From: Oscillospiraceae bacterium
GTDB lineage: Bacteria > Bacillota > Clostridia > UMGS1810
NCBI GenBank assembly: GCA_015068705.1
Contig: SVJZ01000002.1
Span: 1 to 50,583, forward strand
Direction: 5' to 3'
DNA length: 50,583 bases
Part shown: one piece after another, positions 8,780 through 19,058 of the stretch
How positions within the stretch are numbered: position 1 is the stretch's first letter
Layout: each line of letters opens with the position of its first letter
Program-made: the position numbers and the translations under genes
Notes under the pieces: model-generated
Databases searched by the model: none
What the model saw: only the letters and a program-made list of their open reading frames with translations
Told to the model about the DNA's origin: nothing

Positions 8780-9733
8780 TTATTCGTCATAATCCTTGGC
8801 AAACTGGAAGCCCAAAGACGCCAGCTTACCGACGACCTCCTCGAGGGACTTGCGACCCAGATTACGCACTTTCATCATTTCACCTTCGGATTTGTTTACC
8901 AAATCCTCCACGGTGTTGATGCCTGCACGCTTGAGGCAGTTGAACGAGCGAACCGACAGATCCAGCTCTTCAATGGTCATCTCCAAAACCTTATCCTTCT
9001 TATTATCTTCCTTCTCCACCATGATGTCTGCATTCTTGATTTCCTCAGTCAGGTCAATAAACAGATTCATGTGGTCGTTGATAATCTTAGCGCTCAGTGA
9101 CATTGCCTCTTCGGGTGCGATGGTACCGTCCGAATACAACTCAACGGTGAGCTTGTCATAATCGGTTACCTGACCCACACGGGTATTGGTTACATAATAG
9201 TTAACCTTTTCGATGGGCGAGTAAATGGAATCCACCGGAATCACGCCGATAATATTCTGGATGTTTTCCTTGTTCTTTTCAGCCGAAACATAGCCACGAC
9301 CTTTGGACAAGGTGATCTCCATATAAAGGCGTGCATTGTCACTCAAGGTTGCAATGTGTAAATCGCCATTGAGGATTTCCACCTCATGGTCACACCGGAT
9401 ATCACGGGCGAGTACCTCACCCTGACCGGTTGCCTCGATGTATACGGTTTTGGGCGTATCGGAATGCAGCTTCACAATCAGCCGCTTGATGTTCAGGATG
9501 ATCTCGGTGACATCCTCCTTCACACCCGGGATGGTCGAAAATTCGTGCAGCACACCCTCGATTTTCACGCTGGTCGCAGCTGCGCCCGGCAGTGACGAGA
9601 GAAGTACACGACGCAGTGAGTTACCAATGGTGGTGCCGTAGCCACGTTCCAGCGGCTCTACCTCAAACTTGGCAAAGGTGCCGTCCTCGCTACGCTCCAC
9701 ACATTCCACACGCGGTTTTTCCATCTCTATCAT
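8780..9733 (-). CDS. rpoA: RNA polymerase alpha subunit
   Basis: The alpha subunit nucleates RNA polymerase assembly and contacts UP elements and activators. The N-terminal domain shows [25 protein letters not shown] and [13 protein letters not shown]; a flexible linker around residue 240 leads to the C-terminal domain with [22 protein letters not shown] and [12 protein letters not shown]. The start at 9733 (MIEMEKP) has GGAGG at seven bases and matches the Firmicute N-terminus; the internal ATG at 9724 is less well spaced. 317 residues, normal. Confidence 0.97.
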   Translation of the reverse strand: MIEMEKPRVECVERSEDGTFAKFEVEPLERGYGTTIGNSLRRVLLSSLPGAAATSVKIEGVLHEFSTIPGVKEDVTEIILNIKRLIVKLHSDTPKTVYIEATGQGEVLARDIRCDHEVEILNGDLHIATLSDNARLYMEITLSKGRGYVSAEKNKENIQNIIGVIPVDSIYSPIEKVNYYVTNTRVGQVTDYDKLTVELYSDGTIAPEEAMSLSAKIINDHMNLFIDLTEEIKNADIMVEKEDNKKDKVLEMTIEELDLSVRSFNCLKRAGINTVEDLVNKSEGEMMKVRNLGRKSLEEVVGKLASLGFQFAKDYDE

Positions 9734-9777
9734 ATCGATCCCTCCAATTCCTTATGATATCAATACCGAGGGTAACA

Positions 9778-10371
9778 TTATTTCGAGTACAACTCGACGA
9801 TGAGATGTTCTTCAACGTCAAAATCAATGTCATCTCTGTCAGCAAGTGCGATTACTTTACCGGTCAGAGTGTTTTTGTCCATATCCAGCCACTTGGGAAC
9901 CTGTCTGGAAGAGTTTACCTCAACGATTTCCTTCATTCTGTCGGAATTCTGGGTTTTCTCTTTCAGGCTGATCACGTCGCCAACCTTCACACGGTAGGAC
10001 GGGATATCCAGTCTTTTGCCGTTTACAAGGATGTGACCGTGATTTACCAGCTGTCTGGACTCTCTTCTGGTGTTTGCAAGACCAAGTCTGAACACAACGT
10101 TGTCCAGTCTGGACTCCAGAAGCTGGAGCAGGTTGGAACCGGTTACGCCGGGCATCTTGGTTGCAATATCATAATACTTATGGAACTGCTTTTCCAGCAT
10201 TCCGTAGATGAATTTAACCTTTTGTTTCTCGGTAAGCTGACGGCCGTATTCGCTTTGCTTTCTTCTCATGGGCTTCGGGTTTCTGTTAGAGCTCTTATCG
10301 ATACCCATAACAGCAGGCTCTATGCCCAAGGTTCTGCATCTTTTCAATACAGGCTGCATATTTCTTGCCAT
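9778..10371 (-). CDS. rpsD: Ribosomal protein S4
   Basis: S4 is a primary 16S rRNA binder that starts assembly of the 30S body. The 197-residue protein has the short N-terminus MARNMQPVLKRCRTLG without the Cys4 zinc site of some homologues, and the S4 RNA-binding domain at about 90-150 (RLDNVVFRLG, VNHGHILVNGKRLDIPSYRVK). It lies in its alpha operon position between rpsK and rpoA. S4 commonly autoregulates this operon; I saw no obvious pseudoknot signal here. Confidence 0.97.
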   Translation of the reverse strand: MARNMQPVLKRCRTLGIEPAVMGIDKSSNRNPKPMRRKQSEYGRQLTEKQKVKFIYGMLEKQFHKYYDIATKMPGVTGSNLLQLLESRLDNVVFRLGLANTRRESRQLVNHGHILVNGKRLDIPSYRVKVGDVISLKEKTQNSDRMKEIVEVNSSRQVPKWLDMDKNTLTGKVIALADRDDIDFDVEEHLIVELYSK

Positions 10372-10403
10372 ATACTTATCCTCCTTACTTCAAAGATTTT
10401 GGA

Positions 10404-10793
10404 TCAAACTCTTCTTCTCTTAGGCGGACGGCAACCATTGTGAGGAATGGGGGTCACGTCCTTAATCATGCTAACTTCCAGACCTGCGGTCTGCAGTGCA
10501 CGGATAGCAGCTTCACGTCCGGAGCCGGGGCCCTTCACGTAAACTTCAACCGTTTTCAGACCATGCTCCATAGCAGCTTTTGCAGCGGTTTCAGCAGCCA
10601 TCTGCGATGCAAACGGAGTGCTCTTACGAGAACCGCGGAAGCCCAGTCCACCGGAGCTTGCCCACGAGAGGGCATTGCCTGCAGTGTCAGTGATGGTTAC
10701 AATCGTGTTGTTAAAGGTAGCGCGGATATGTGCTGCACCACGCTCAATGTTTTTCTTTTCACGTCTTTTGCGTGTTCTTTTAACCTGAGCCAA
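10404..10793 (-). CDS. rpsK: Ribosomal protein S11
   Basis: S11 lies on the 30S platform near the mRNA exit. The 129-residue protein shows [16 protein letters not shown]-like sequence ([18 protein letters not shown]), [15 protein letters not shown] and the C-terminal motif [18 protein letters not shown]. It follows rpsM by 17 bp. Nothing unusual. Confidence 0.97.
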   Translation of the reverse strand: MAQVKRTRKRREKKNIERGAAHIRATFNNTIVTITDTAGNALSWASSGGLGFRGSRKSTPFASQMAAETAAKAAMEHGLKTVEVYVKGPGSGREAAIRALQTAGLEVSMIKDVTPIPHNGCRPPKRRRV

Positions 10794-10810
10794 TTTTATC
10801 CCTCCCTTTC

Positions 10811-11179
10811 TTATTTCTTCTTGTTAGCCATGGTACGCTTGGGACCTTTACGAGTCCGAGCGTTGGTTTTGGTACGCTGACCGCGGCACGGCAGATTACG
10901 TCTGTGACGTGTTCCGCGATAGCAACCGATTTCGATCAGACGCTTGATGTCCAGTGCCTTCTGACGGCGAAGGTCACCTTCTACCGAGTAGCCGTTATCT
11001 ATTGCATCTCTGAGCTTGGAAACCTCATCTTCGGTAAGGTCTTTTACTCTGGTATCGGGATTGATCCCGGTATCGTTTAAAATCTTGTTTGCGCTGCTGC
11101 GGCCAATTCCAAAAATATAGGTCAGGCCAATCTCAACGCGCTTTTCTTTGGGTAAGTCAACACCAGCTATTCTCGCCAT
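10811..11179 (-). CDS. rpsM: Ribosomal protein S13
   Basis: S13 sits in the 30S head and contacts L5 and the P-site tRNA. The 122-residue protein begins [20 protein letters not shown] and has the helix-hairpin-helix [13 protein letters not shown] and the basic tail [16 protein letters not shown]. It is separated from rpmJ by 111 bp, the longest gap in the alpha part. Confidence 0.97.
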   Translation of the reverse strand: MARIAGVDLPKEKRVEIGLTYIFGIGRSSANKILNDTGINPDTRVKDLTEDEVSKLRDAIDNGYSVEGDLRRQKALDIKRLIEIGCYRGTRHRRNLPCRGQRTKTNARTRKGPKRTMANKKK

Positions 11180-11290
11180 TTGTTCTTTTGCACCTCCTGA
11201 AATAAATAATTGGAACTATTTATTTGACATAACCGTCGGGTCTGCACAGACACACCTGTGCAGCAGCCGCCCCGCACGGGTTATCAGCGA

Positions 11291-11404
11291 TTAACCCTGT
11301 TTCTGCTTGTGCTTGGGGTTTTCGCAGATCACCATGATGTTACCCTTGCGCTTGATGATCTTGCATTTTTCACATATCGGTTTTACAGACGGTCTTACCT
11401 TCAT
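11291..11404 (-). CDS. rpmJ: Ribosomal protein L36
   Basis: This 37-residue protein is the zinc-binding form of L36: [14 protein letters not shown], then [12 protein letters not shown], giving the Cys-Cys-Cys-His ligand set. It lies between infA and rpsM, the standard place, 13 bp after infA, and a GAGG site precedes the start at 11404. The gene is too short for many gene finders. Confidence 0.96.
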   Translation of the reverse strand: MKVRPSVKPICEKCKIIKRKGNIMVICENPKHKQKQG

Positions 11405-11417
11405 TTTGATTACCTCC

Positions 11418-11636
11418 CTATTTCGCTCTCCAAGTGATACGACCACGGGTGAGGTCATACGGCGACATCTCCACCGTTACCTTATCACCCGGCAAAATCC
11501 GGATAAAATTCATTCTGAGCTTCCCGGAAATGTGCGCCAGGATCCTGTGGCCATTTTCAAACTCAACCTGAAACATCGCATTGGGCAATGCTTCCACTAC
11601 TGTACCTTCCAGTTCCAGCATATCTTCCTTTGGCAA
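11418..11636 (-). CDS. infA: Translation initiation factor IF-1
   Basis: IF-1 occupies the ribosomal A site during initiation. The OB-fold protein shows [40 protein letters not shown] and [17 protein letters not shown] choose the TTG at 11636, which gives 72 residues (the family's usual length) and puts GGAGG eight bases upstream. The GTG at 11642 would leave only two bases after the ribosome site. Confidence 0.95.
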   Translation of the reverse strand: MPKEDMLELEGTVVEALPNAMFQVEFENGHRILAHISGKLRMNFIRILPGDKVTVEMSPYDLTRGRITWRAK

Positions 11637-11651
11637 GGTCACAACCTCCTT

Positions 11652-11933
11652 TTAACTGACCGTGTTTGTAAGTTCGCCTAAATACTTTGACAGAGAATAT
11701 CGAACCTCTTTATTGGTAAGCTTTCCGATTGCAGAAAGCTTGTTGCGGATAAATTCATCCGACGTGCCCGTCAACTCAACGTGCTTTACCTTTTTCTTTT
11801 TTGGCGTACTGACCTTTCTGGCCTTTCCGTCACACAGATAAAGGTACTCCCCGTCGATGGACAGGACAATAAAGCACTTGCCCTTGTCCCTGCCTGCCTT
11901 TGCGTATACAAACTCGCCCGGATGAGCGTCCAA
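11652..11933 (-). CDS. KOW-domain RNA-binding protein, L14e/L6e/L27e-like
   Basis: This 93-residue basic protein has a KOW-type N-terminus (GEFVYAKAGRDKGKCFIVLSID) and a Lys-rich middle (STPKKKKVKHVELTG). A protein of this kind is characteristically encoded between map and infA in Firmicutes, and is thought to bind RNA or the ribosome; its exact role is not established. It starts with TTG at 11933, with GAGGTG about seven bases upstream. An ATG start is not available at a sensible distance. Confidence 0.9.
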   Translation of the reverse strand: MDAHPGEFVYAKAGRDKGKCFIVLSIDGEYLYLCDGKARKVSTPKKKKVKHVELTGTSDEFIRNKLSAIGKLTNKEVRYSLSKYLGELTNTVS

Positions 11934-11951
11934 ATCAAATCACCTCATAAA

Positions 11952-12698
11952 TTAGTAGTATGTTGTAAGCTCGGGTTCCCCATCGGTGATCAGAATGGTG
12001 TTTTCATAATGCGCTGCGTCGCTCCCATCCTCGGTAACAACCGTCCAGCCGTCCCGAAGTGTTTTGGTAGCAAACCCGCCGGCATTTACCATCGGTTCCA
12101 CCGCAATGGTCATACCCTTCATCAGCCGGATACCGTGACCCGCGCGCCCATAATTGGGAACCTCAGGATCCTCGTGTAAATTACGACCAATGCCGTGTCC
12201 GCAATAATTACGGACAATACTGAACCCATTGCTTTCCACATACTCCTGTATCGCTGCGGAAATGCTGAACAGTCGTTCTCCGTGTCGGGCAAATTCAAGC
12301 CCTTTGAAAAAACTCTGCTCTGTCACTTCCATCAGACGTTTCCGTTGTGCACTGACCTCGCCTACGGCAAAGGTTCTGCATGCATCGCCGTGATATCCAT
12401 CATACACAGCGCCAATATCAATGCTGATGATGTCGCCATCCTTCAGCCGTTGACCACCAGGTATGCCGTGGATTACCACATTGTTAACCGATGCACAGAT
12501 GCTGGCCGGAAATCCATTGTAGTTCAAAAAGGAGGGGATTGCGCCCTGCGAGCGGATAAATTCCTCCGCTGCCGTGTCGAGTTCCTTGGTTGTCACACCC
12601 GCCTGAATCAGCGGTTTTAAGTGTGCGAAGGTGTCATACACGATCCGACCCGACCGCCGCATTTTCGCAATTTCAGAGGTTGATTTGATATATATCAT
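11952..12698 (-). CDS. map: Methionine aminopeptidase, type I
   Basis: Map removes the initiator methionine from nascent proteins. The 248-residue protein has the five metal ligands in their usual contexts: the Asp pair in SIDIGAVYDGYHGDACRTF, His in GHGIGRNLHEDP, Glu in TIAVEPMV, and Glu in VVTEDGSDAAHYENTI. It overlaps the end of adk by 4 bp (ATGA), which suggests translational coupling. Confidence 0.96.
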   Translation of the reverse strand: MIYIKSTSEIAKMRRSGRIVYDTFAHLKPLIQAGVTTKELDTAAEEFIRSQGAIPSFLNYNGFPASICASVNNVVIHGIPGGQRLKDGDIISIDIGAVYDGYHGDACRTFAVGEVSAQRKRLMEVTEQSFFKGLEFARHGERLFSISAAIQEYVESNGFSIVRNYCGHGIGRNLHEDPEVPNYGRAGHGIRLMKGMTIAVEPMVNAGGFATKTLRDGWTVVTEDGSDAAHYENTILITDGEPELTTYY

Positions 12699-13330
12699 TT
12701 CAATCCCTCCAACGCACGAAACATTGCAGCAGTGGTGTCTGCGATCTCCTCCTGCCCGTTTACCCTGGTCAGTTTTCCGGTTTTGGTGTAATACTCTTTC
12801 AGCGGTTCTGTCTGCTGATGGTACACCGCAAGCCGTTTGACAATGGTATCAGGGCGGTCGTCATCACGCATGATAAGTGCACCACCGCACTTATCGCAGA
12901 TACCCTCTTTCGCAGTGGGATTGTAAACCACATGATAGGTGGCACGGCATACCGCACACTCCCTGCGTCCAGAAAGACGCTCTATGATGGCTTGGTCCTC
13001 CACTTCGATGGAAAGTACACTGTCGATATCGTACAGTGCATCGAGCGCCTTGGCTTGGGGAACCGTGCGGGGAAACCCATCCAGGATAAATCCATTCGCA
13101 CAGTCCGCCTCGCCCAAACGTTCTTTTACCAGCGCAATTACCACTTCATCGGGAACCAGGTTCCCGTCATCAATATAAGTCTTGGCAAGCTTTCCAAATT
13201 CCGTCCCACTACGAATGGCGTTTCGTATGATCGCCCCCGTAGATATGGCAGGGATTTGGTAATGCTCACTGAGCACTTCTGCCTGTGTGCCTTTTCCGGC
13301 ACCCGGCGCGCCCAATAGGATCAGCTTCAT
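12695..13330 (-). CDS. adk: Adenylate kinase, zinc-lid type
   Basis: Adk interconverts ATP, ADP and AMP. The 211-residue protein opens with the P-loop MKLILLGAPGAGKGTQAE and has FILDGFPRTVPQA. The lid carries four cysteines (CAVCRATYH ... CDKCG), so this is the zinc-stabilised long form. I start it at 13330 because the in-frame upstream extension overlaps secY and has no homologous content. It overlaps map by 4 bp. Confidence 0.97.
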   Translation of the reverse strand: MKLILLGAPGAGKGTQAEVLSEHYQIPAISTGAIIRNAIRSGTEFGKLAKTYIDDGNLVPDEVVIALVKERLGEADCANGFILDGFPRTVPQAKALDALYDIDSVLSIEVEDQAIIERLSGRRECAVCRATYHVVYNPTAKEGICDKCGGALIMRDDDRPDTIVKRLAVYHQQTEPLKEYYTKTGKLTRVNGQEEIADTTAAMFRALEGLK

Positions 13331-13361
13331 ACTTGCACCGTCCTTTTGCGTCGATGTCCGA

Positions 13362-14633
13362 TTATTCCAGGAAGCCCTTGTAATGACGCATGAGCATCTG
13401 GGTTTCGATCTGTTTGACCGTCTCCAGCGCAACGCCTACCATAATGAGCAGCGAAGTTCCGCCAATGGAGATGGAGAAACCAACAAACTTACCTGCCAGC
13501 AACGGCAGCAGAGCTACCACTGCGAGGAACAGCGCACCTGCCAGTGTAATTCTGGTCAGCACACGGCTGATGAAATCACTGGTGGGCTTGCCCGGACGAA
13601 TGCCGGGAACAAATCCGCCGTTCTTCTTCATGTTATTCGCCACCTCAATGGGATTGAACTGAATTGCGGTGTAGAAATAGGTGAAGAAGATAATAAGCAG
13701 GAAATACATTACCATATAGAACCAGGAACCGGGAGAAAGAACCGCCATTACCTTATACATAAAGGAGCCGGTTGCCGGTTGACCTGTGAACTGCATGATG
13801 GTGGCAGGGAATGCCATAATGGACATTGCAAAGATTACGGGGATAACGCCCGCCATCGAAACCTTGATGGGGATGTGGGTGCTCTGTCCACCGTACATTT
13901 TGCGACCTACCATACGTTTTGCGTACTGCACCGGGATGCGACGCTCGGAGTCGTTCATGAATACAACAAACGCTACAACAGCCAGTGCAATAACAGCCAG
14001 TGCGATCACTGCCCAGATGTTGATTGCGCCCAGGATGAAGTTGTCATAGATGCCCTTCACCATCGAAGGCAAGCTGGATACGATACCAGCGAAGATGATC
14101 ATGGAGATACCGTTTCCGACACCATGCTCGGTGATCTTCTCACCCAGCCACATCAGGAACGCAGTTCCTGCGGTGAAGGATGCCACGATGGTAATATACG
14201 GAAGAAATCCCGTGTTTGTGAGTGCACCACGAAGGCTGAAATACAAGCCGGTCGCCTGAATAAAAGCGAGAATGACCGTGCCGTAGCGGGTCCACTGTGC
14301 CAGTTTCTTTCTGCCTTCTTCCCCTTCCTTACTCATCCGCTCCAGTGCAGGAATTGCAACCGTGAGCAGCTGAAGGATGATGGAGCTATTGATGTAGGGG
14401 GTGATGCTCATTGCAAAGATGGTTGCGTTGGAAAACGCACCGCCCGAAAAGGCGTCCATCAGGCTAAACAGGTTGTCACCGTTCTCGCCCAGCAACTGCG
14501 CAAACGCATTCGGATCCAGACCCGGTACAGGGATAAAGGTTCCCAACCGGAAAACTGCGATCATCATCAGCGTAAAGAGAATCTTGTGACGCAGATCGGG
14601 GATCTTCCAAGCATTTCTAAGGGTCTGAAACAC
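13362..14633 (-). CDS. secY: Preprotein translocase subunit SecY
   Basis: SecY is the ten-helix channel for export of unfolded proteins and membrane insertion. The 423-residue protein shows the family's plug and TM2 region (SGGAFSNATIFAMSITPYINSSIILQLL), the cytoplasmic loops (NDSERRIPVQYAKR) and IRPGKPTSDFISRVLTRITLAGA. The start is GTG at 14633, with GAGGTG inside the end of rplO, one base apart. Usual spc operon position between rplO and adk. Confidence 0.97.
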   Translation of the reverse strand: MFQTLRNAWKIPDLRHKILFTLMMIAVFRLGTFIPVPGLDPNAFAQLLGENGDNLFSLMDAFSGGAFSNATIFAMSITPYINSSIILQLLTVAIPALERMSKEGEEGRKKLAQWTRYGTVILAFIQATGLYFSLRGALTNTGFLPYITIVASFTAGTAFLMWLGEKITEHGVGNGISMIIFAGIVSSLPSMVKGIYDNFILGAINIWAVIALAVIALAVVAFVVFMNDSERRIPVQYAKRMVGRKMYGGQSTHIPIKVSMAGVIPVIFAMSIMAFPATIMQFTGQPATGSFMYKVMAVLSPGSWFYMVMYFLLIIFFTYFYTAIQFNPIEVANNMKKNGGFVPGIRPGKPTSDFISRVLTRITLAGALFLAVVALLPLLAGKFVGFSISIGGTSLLIMVGVALETVKQIETQMLMRHYKGFLE

Positions 14634-14634
14634 C

Positions 14635-15075
14635 TTACATCACCTCAGCCTTTCCGCCGGCAGCTTCGATCTTCTCCTTTGCGCTGGCAGTGAATTTTGC
14701 CGCCTTTACTGTGATTTTCTTTTCAAGCTTGCCGTTGCCCAGCACCTTGATACCGTCGCAAACTTTTTTGATTACGCCGGCGTCTTTGAGTGCCTGTGCG
14801 TCGACAATTGCGCCATCCTCAAAACGATTGAGGTCGGACACCTTTATCTCTGCATACTCAACAGCAAAGATGTTGGTGAAGCCGCGTTTGGGCAACCGAC
14901 GATAAATCGGCATCTGGCCGCCTTCAAAGCCCGGACGTACACCGCCGCCGCTTCTGGCGTTCTGACCCTTGTGACCGCGACCTGCAGTCTTACCGTTACC
15001 GGAGCCATGACCTCTGCCCTTACGTTTGTCAGCATGGGTAGAGCCTGCGCTCGGCTGGAGTTCAAATAATTTCAT
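14635..15075 (-). CDS. rplO: Ribosomal protein L15
   Basis: L15 is a late-assembling large subunit protein. The 146-residue protein starts [20 protein letters not shown] with the Gly/Arg-rich [20 protein letters not shown] and [19 protein letters not shown]. The start at 15075 has AGGAGG eight bases away; the in-frame extension to 15111 overlaps rpmD. It nearly abuts secY. Confidence 0.97.
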   Translation of the reverse strand: MKLFELQPSAGSTHADKRKGRGHGSGNGKTAGRGHKGQNARSGGGVRPGFEGGQMPIYRRLPKRGFTNIFAVEYAEIKVSDLNRFEDGAIVDAQALKDAGVIKKVCDGIKVLGNGKLEKKITVKAAKFTASAKEKIEAAGGKAEVM

Positions 15076-15088
15076 GCAAGGCACCTCC

Positions 15089-15274
15089 TTATTCGTTGAT
15101 TTCTTGTGCACTTACCAAGTGCTTTACTTTGAATACCATGCCCCGGATCTGGGGAGTATCCTCGTGGACTTTTTCGTCCCGGATTTTCTTCAAACCAAGT
15201 GCTGCCACCGTTGCAATCTGATCTTTCTTTGCGCCGATGGTGCTCTTGACTAACGTTACTTTAATTTTAGCCAT
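15089..15274 (-). CDS. rpmD: Ribosomal protein L30
   Basis: L30 is a 61-residue large subunit protein with [19 protein letters not shown] and [22 protein letters not shown]. It lies between rpsE and rplO as in other Firmicutes. Length is normal. Confidence 0.96.
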   Translation of the reverse strand: MAKIKVTLVKSTIGAKKDQIATVAALGLKKIRDEKVHEDTPQIRGMVFKVKHLVSAQEINE

Positions 15275-15311
15275 TGCTTACCTCATTCCTTTCCTGAGAT
15301 TGGAACCCTGC

Positions 15312-15812
15312 TTAACCCAGCAGCTCTTCCACTGATTTCCCTCTCAGCTTGGCGACCTCTTCCGCCACTTTGAGGTTCTTGAGCCCTTCAATGGTGGCGT
15401 TTACCATGTTGCGGGGATTATTGGAACGCAGCGACTTGGTACGAATGTCGCGTACACCGGCCAGCTCCAAAACCGCACGAACGCCGCCGCCCGCAATTAC
15501 ACCGGTACCTTCGCCAGCGGGTTTGAGTAATACCCGACCTGCGCCGAACTCACCGATTACTTCATGCGGAATGGTGGTATTCACCATCGGAACAGTAATC
15601 ATATTCTTCTTCGCATCGTCAATTGCCTTTCTCACCGCGTCAGGAATTTCTGCCGCTTTGCCCATTCCGGCACCTACATGACCGTTCTCGTCACCGACAA
15701 CGACCAATACGGAAAAACGGAAGGTTCTGCCGCCCTTAACAACCTTTGCGACACGGTTGATGCTGACAACTTTTTCTTTTATATCCAATGCGCTTGCATC
15801 TATTCTTTCCAT
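15312..15812 (-). CDS. rpsE: Ribosomal protein S5
   Basis: S5 acts in decoding fidelity and mRNA entry. The 166-residue protein has the double-stranded RNA-binding N-terminal domain ([40 protein letters not shown]) and the C-terminal domain ([42 protein letters not shown]). Confidence 0.97.
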   Translation of the reverse strand: MERIDASALDIKEKVVSINRVAKVVKGGRTFRFSVLVVVGDENGHVGAGMGKAAEIPDAVRKAIDDAKKNMITVPMVNTTIPHEVIGEFGAGRVLLKPAGEGTGVIAGGGVRAVLELAGVRDIRTKSLRSNNPRNMVNATIEGLKNLKVAEEVAKLRGKSVEELLG

Positions 15813-15835
15813 ATGCTCAGACCTACCTCCTTTTG

Positions 15836-16204
15836 TTAGAATTCCAGTCCGCCTTCTCTGGCGCCTGCTGCGAGCTCTGCCACACGTCCGTGGTAGATGT
15901 AACCGCCGCGGTCAAAGACCACTTGCTTGATTCCGGCATCAATCGCCCGTTTGGCAACCAGCATACCTACTTCTTTGGCTGCTTCTTTGTTGCCGCCGTT
16001 GTTGATCTTACCTGCCAGTTCCTTGTCCAGGCTCGAAGCTGCGGCGAGCGTTACACCCTTGGTGTCGTCGATGACCTGTGCATAGATGTGGCTTGCACTT
16101 CTAAACACGTTCAGTCTGGGACGGGTTGCAGTTCCGGAAACATGATTTCTGACTCTCATGTGTCTTTTCTGTCTCTGAACATTGCTGCTCTTTTTATTAA
16201 TCAT
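15836..16204 (-). CDS. rplR: Ribosomal protein L18
   Basis: L18 binds 5S rRNA with L5. The 122-residue protein has the basic N-terminus and [20 protein letters not shown], then [19 protein letters not shown] and [19 protein letters not shown]. It follows rplF by 23 bp. Confidence 0.97.
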   Translation of the reverse strand: MINKKSSNVQRQKRHMRVRNHVSGTATRPRLNVFRSASHIYAQVIDDTKGVTLAAASSLDKELAGKINNGGNKEAAKEVGMLVAKRAIDAGIKQVVFDRGGYIYHGRVAELAAGAREGGLEF

Positions 16205-16227
16205 ATCCGCTTAACTCCTTTCTGGAC

Positions 16228-16773
16228 TTATTTCTTAGCGCCCGTTTTTCCTTCTTTTCTACGGATTACCTCATCCGCATACTTGATACCCTTGCCCTTA
16301 TACGGCTCAGGCGGTCTCTTCTCGCGGATTTTTGCTGCGATTTCGCCAACAATCTGCTTGTCGATACCTTTAACAATGATGGTGTTGGGGTTGGGCGACT
16401 CGAGGGTGTAATCAGCACCGTCTTCCATCTCTACCGGGTGAGAATAACCCAGGTTGAGGGTCAGCTTGTTACCCTGCTTTGCGCAACGGTAACCTACACC
16501 GTTAATCTCGAGTGTCTTTTCGTAGCCTTCTGTAACGCCTACTACCATGTTGTTGACAAGAGTTCTTGTCAGACCGTGGAGCGATTTGTGCTCTTTTGCT
16601 TCGCTCGGACGGTTCACGATGATTTCAGCGCCCTCCAACTTTATAATCATATCCTTGTGCATGGGCTTGGTCAGAGTGCCTTTGGGACCTTTTACGGTAA
16701 TTACGTTATCTGCCCCGATGGTCACATCCACGCCCGCAGGAACTGCGATTGGCATTTTACCGATTCTAGACAA
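16228..16773 (-). CDS. rplF: Ribosomal protein L6
   Basis: L6 binds near the sarcin-ricin loop and factor-binding site. The 181-residue protein starts [15 protein letters not shown], has two related domains, and ends with the signature [21 protein letters not shown]. Confidence 0.97.
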   Translation of the reverse strand: MSRIGKMPIAVPAGVDVTIGADNVITVKGPKGTLTKPMHKDMIIKLEGAEIIVNRPSEAKEHKSLHGLTRTLVNNMVVGVTEGYEKTLEINGVGYRCAKQGNKLTLNLGYSHPVEMEDGADYTLESPNPNTIIVKGIDKQIVGEIAAKIREKRPPEPYKGKGIKYADEVIRRKEGKTGAKK

Positions 16774-16800
16774 TTTGTTTCACCTCCAATAATAAAACGT

Positions 16801-17199
16801 TTACCAGATAAACGCTAACACTTCGCCGCCAACGTTGTTCTTTCTCGCTTCCTTATCGGTCATAACACCTTTGGAAGTGGAAATGATGGCAATACCCAGA
16901 CCGCGGAGCACTTTCGGGAGCTCCTCCTTGCTGGCATATACACGAAGTCCCGGCTTGGAAACACGCTTGAGGCCGGTGATGACCTTCTGCTTATTTGCAC
17001 CGTACTTGAGGGTGATTTTGATATTGCCCTGCAGTCCGTCTTCGATCAGTTCATAGCTTGCAATGTATCCCTCATCCAGCAAAATTTTTGCAATCTCCAG
17101 CTTCAGCTTGGATGCCGGAACGATAACAGATTCATGCTTGGACGAATTCGCATTTCTGATACGAGTGAGCATATCAGCGATCGGATCGGTGATTTGCAT
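16801..17199 (-). CDS. rpsH: Ribosomal protein S8
   Basis: S8 is a central-domain 16S rRNA binder. The 132-residue protein starts [20 protein letters not shown] and ends in the conserved [21 protein letters not shown]. In many bacteria S8 represses the spc operon; no target structure was identified here. Confidence 0.97.
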   Translation of the reverse strand: MQITDPIADMLTRIRNANSSKHESVIVPASKLKLEIAKILLDEGYIASYELIEDGLQGNIKITLKYGANKQKVITGLKRVSKPGLRVYASKEELPKVLRGLGIAIISTSKGVMTDKEARKNNVGGEVLAFIW

Positions 17200-17260
17200 T
17201 GTGCTACCTCCTTTTTATAAATCTTGCAGCATTTGCCCGGCAAATACTGCCCACACTATT

Positions 17261-17446
17261 TTACCAGCTTGCCTTACGGACACCCGGAATCTGACCTTTG
17301 TAAGCCAGCTCACGGAAGCAGATACGGCAGATGCCGTATTTCCGAAGGTATGCGTGAGGTCTGCCGCAGATTTTGCAGCGATTGTACTCACGAGTAGAAT
17401 ACTTCTGCGTTTTCTGCTGTTTCAAAATCATAGATTTTTTAGCCAT
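17261..17446 (-). CDS. rpsZ: Ribosomal protein S14, zinc-binding short form
   Basis: This 61-residue S14 is the C+ form with the zinc site [21 protein letters not shown]. It occupies the usual spc operon place between rplE and rpsH. No zinc-free paralogue is visible in the window. Confidence 0.97.
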   Translation of the reverse strand: MAKKSMILKQQKTQKYSTREYNRCKICGRPHAYLRKYGICRICFRELAYKGQIPGVRKASW

Positions 17447-17462
17447 TTGTCATATCCTCCTC

Positions 17463-18011
17463 TCACGCTTTGGTGGTAAACGGTGCGCCCATCAGTGTCA
17501 ACAACTCGCGTGCCTCTTCATCAGTGGTAGCGGTGGTAACAAAGATGATGTCCATGCCTCTTACCTTGTCAATCTTATCGTAATCGATTTCGGGGAAAAT
17601 CAACTGCTCGCGAATACCCAGCGAGTAGTTACCGCGGCCGTCAAATGCATTGGGGTTGATACCGCGGAAGTCTCTTACACGGGGCAGTGCCACGGTGAAC
17701 AGACGATCCAGGAACTCATACATCCGGTCGCTGCGCAGAGTAACCTTGCAGCCGATGTTCATGCCCTCACGAACCTTAAAGTTTGCAACCGACTTCTTCG
17801 CTTTGGTAATGATGGGTTGCTGGCCGGTGATGGCAGCGAGATCAGCAACAGCGGACTCCAGAGCTTTCGCATTGTCTTTTGCCTCGCCGACGCCGATGTT
17901 GATTACGATCTTTTCCAGCTTCGGAATTTGCATCGGGCTTTTGTAGCCGAATTTATCCATAAGAGCCTTTTTTACTTCTTCTTCATATTTCGCTCTCATT
18001 CTAGCAGCCAT
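17463..18011 (-). CDS. rplE: Ribosomal protein L5
   Basis: L5 binds 5S rRNA and bridges to S13. The 182-residue protein shows [41 protein letters not shown] and [20 protein letters not shown] second ATG sits four codons in; the upstream one at 18011 is kept because it gives the usual length. Confidence 0.97.
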   Translation of the reverse strand: MAARMRAKYEEEVKKALMDKFGYKSPMQIPKLEKIVINIGVGEAKDNAKALESAVADLAAITGQQPIITKAKKSVANFKVREGMNIGCKVTLRSDRMYEFLDRLFTVALPRVRDFRGINPNAFDGRGNYSLGIREQLIFPEIDYDKIDKVRGMDIIFVTTATTDEEARELLTLMGAPFTTKA

Positions 18012-18039
18012 GTGTGTAACTCCTCCTCTCTAAAAGGGT

Positions 18040-18366
18040 TTATTTCTCAAATACTTCCAGGCAGTTTTTGCACATTCTCAATTTCTGCCCATTCTCCAGA
18101 ATTTTGTAACCAATTCTGGTGGGTTTGCCGCAAGATTTGCAGATGTGCATTACCTTGCAAGCATACAACGGTGCCTCCTGGTGGATGATACCGCCGGTCT
18201 GTCCCTGTGCTCTGGGCCGAGTGTGCTTGGTAGCCATGTTAATGCCCTCAACAACAACCTTACGACCGGTCAGATCGACCGAGAGAACCTTTCCCTTTTT
18301 GCCCTTATCTTTACCGGAGATGACAATTACCTCATCGCCGCTTTTGATATGCAGCCTTTTGTTCAA
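18040..18366 (-). CDS. rplX: Ribosomal protein L24
   Basis: L24 initiates 50S assembly. The 108-residue protein has the KOW motif DEVIVISGKDKGKKGKVLSVD and a C-terminal pair of Cys-x2-Cys motifs (CKSCGKP, CKNC) that probably bind zinc, as in many clostridial L24 proteins. Confidence 0.97.
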   Translation of the reverse strand: MNKRLHIKSGDEVIVISGKDKGKKGKVLSVDLTGRKVVVEGINMATKHTRPRAQGQTGGIIHQEAPLYACKVMHICKSCGKPTRIGYKILENGQKLRMCKNCLEVFEK

Positions 18367-18384
18367 TTTCTACACCTCCTGAGA

Positions 18385-18753
18385 TTATAACACTTCCGGT
18401 GCAAGCGACAGAATTTTCATGTATTCTTTGTCGCGGAGCTCTCTTGCGATAGGCCCGAAAATACGGGTACCGCGCGGGTTCTTATCATCACGGATGATAA
18501 CAGCCGCATTCTCGTCAAATTTGATATAGGTTCCATCGTTACGGCGCAGTCCTTTTACCGAACGAACTACAACAGCTTTCACAACGTCACCTTTTTTAAC
18601 AACACCGCCGGGCGTTGCTTTTTTGACAGAAGCCACTACCACATCGCCCACGTTGGCATACTTTCTTCTGCTGCCACCCAGGACGCGAATACACATCAGT
18701 TCCTTTGCTCCGGTATTATCCGCAACTTTCAACAAAGTCTGCTGTTGGATCAC
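18385..18753 (-). CDS. rplN: Ribosomal protein L14
   Basis: L14 lies at the subunit interface. The 122-residue protein starts [19 protein letters not shown] and contains [21 protein letters not shown] and [16 protein letters not shown]. Normal length and place. Confidence 0.97.
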   Translation of the reverse strand: MIQQQTLLKVADNTGAKELMCIRVLGGSRRKYANVGDVVVASVKKATPGGVVKKGDVVKAVVVRSVKGLRRNDGTYIKFDENAAVIIRDDKNPRGTRIFGPIARELRDKEYMKILSLAPEVL

Positions 18754-18780
18754 TGTGATCTCTCCTTTCTACCGCTTTAA

Positions 18781-19035
18781 TTATTGCGCCTTCTCGGTGA
18801 TCTCAACCAGTCTCCATCTCTTATCCTTGGAGAGGGGTCTGGTTTCCATGACCTTTACGCGGTCGCCGATCCGGGCCTCCTGATTTTCGTCATGCGCTTT
18901 CAGCTTATATGTCCGCTTAACAATCTTACCGTAGAGCGGATGCTTGACGTTATACTCGATCGCAACGACAATGGTTTTATCCATCTTATCGCTGACAACC
19001 TTGCCGATACGAGTCTTTCTGTAATTACGTTCCAT
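18781..19035 (-). CDS. rpsQ: Ribosomal protein S17
   Basis: S17 is an early 30S assembly protein of OB fold. The 84-residue protein shows [40 protein letters not shown] and [20 protein letters not shown]. Confidence 0.97.
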   Translation of the reverse strand: MERNYRKTRIGKVVSDKMDKTIVVAIEYNVKHPLYGKIVKRTYKLKAHDENQEARIGDRVKVMETRPLSKDKRWRLVEITEKAQ

Positions 19036-19058
19036 TAAGAAGCTTCCTCCTCTCTATT

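Noticed and set aside
12818-13318. Plus-strand ORF opposite adk
   Set aside because: Antisense shadow of the well-supported adenylate kinase gene.
13287-14693. A 468-codon plus-strand ORF opposite secY
   Set aside because: It is the mirror of secY, rich in Cys, His and Gln with no domain, no ribosome site, and lies in a minus-strand ribosomal operon.
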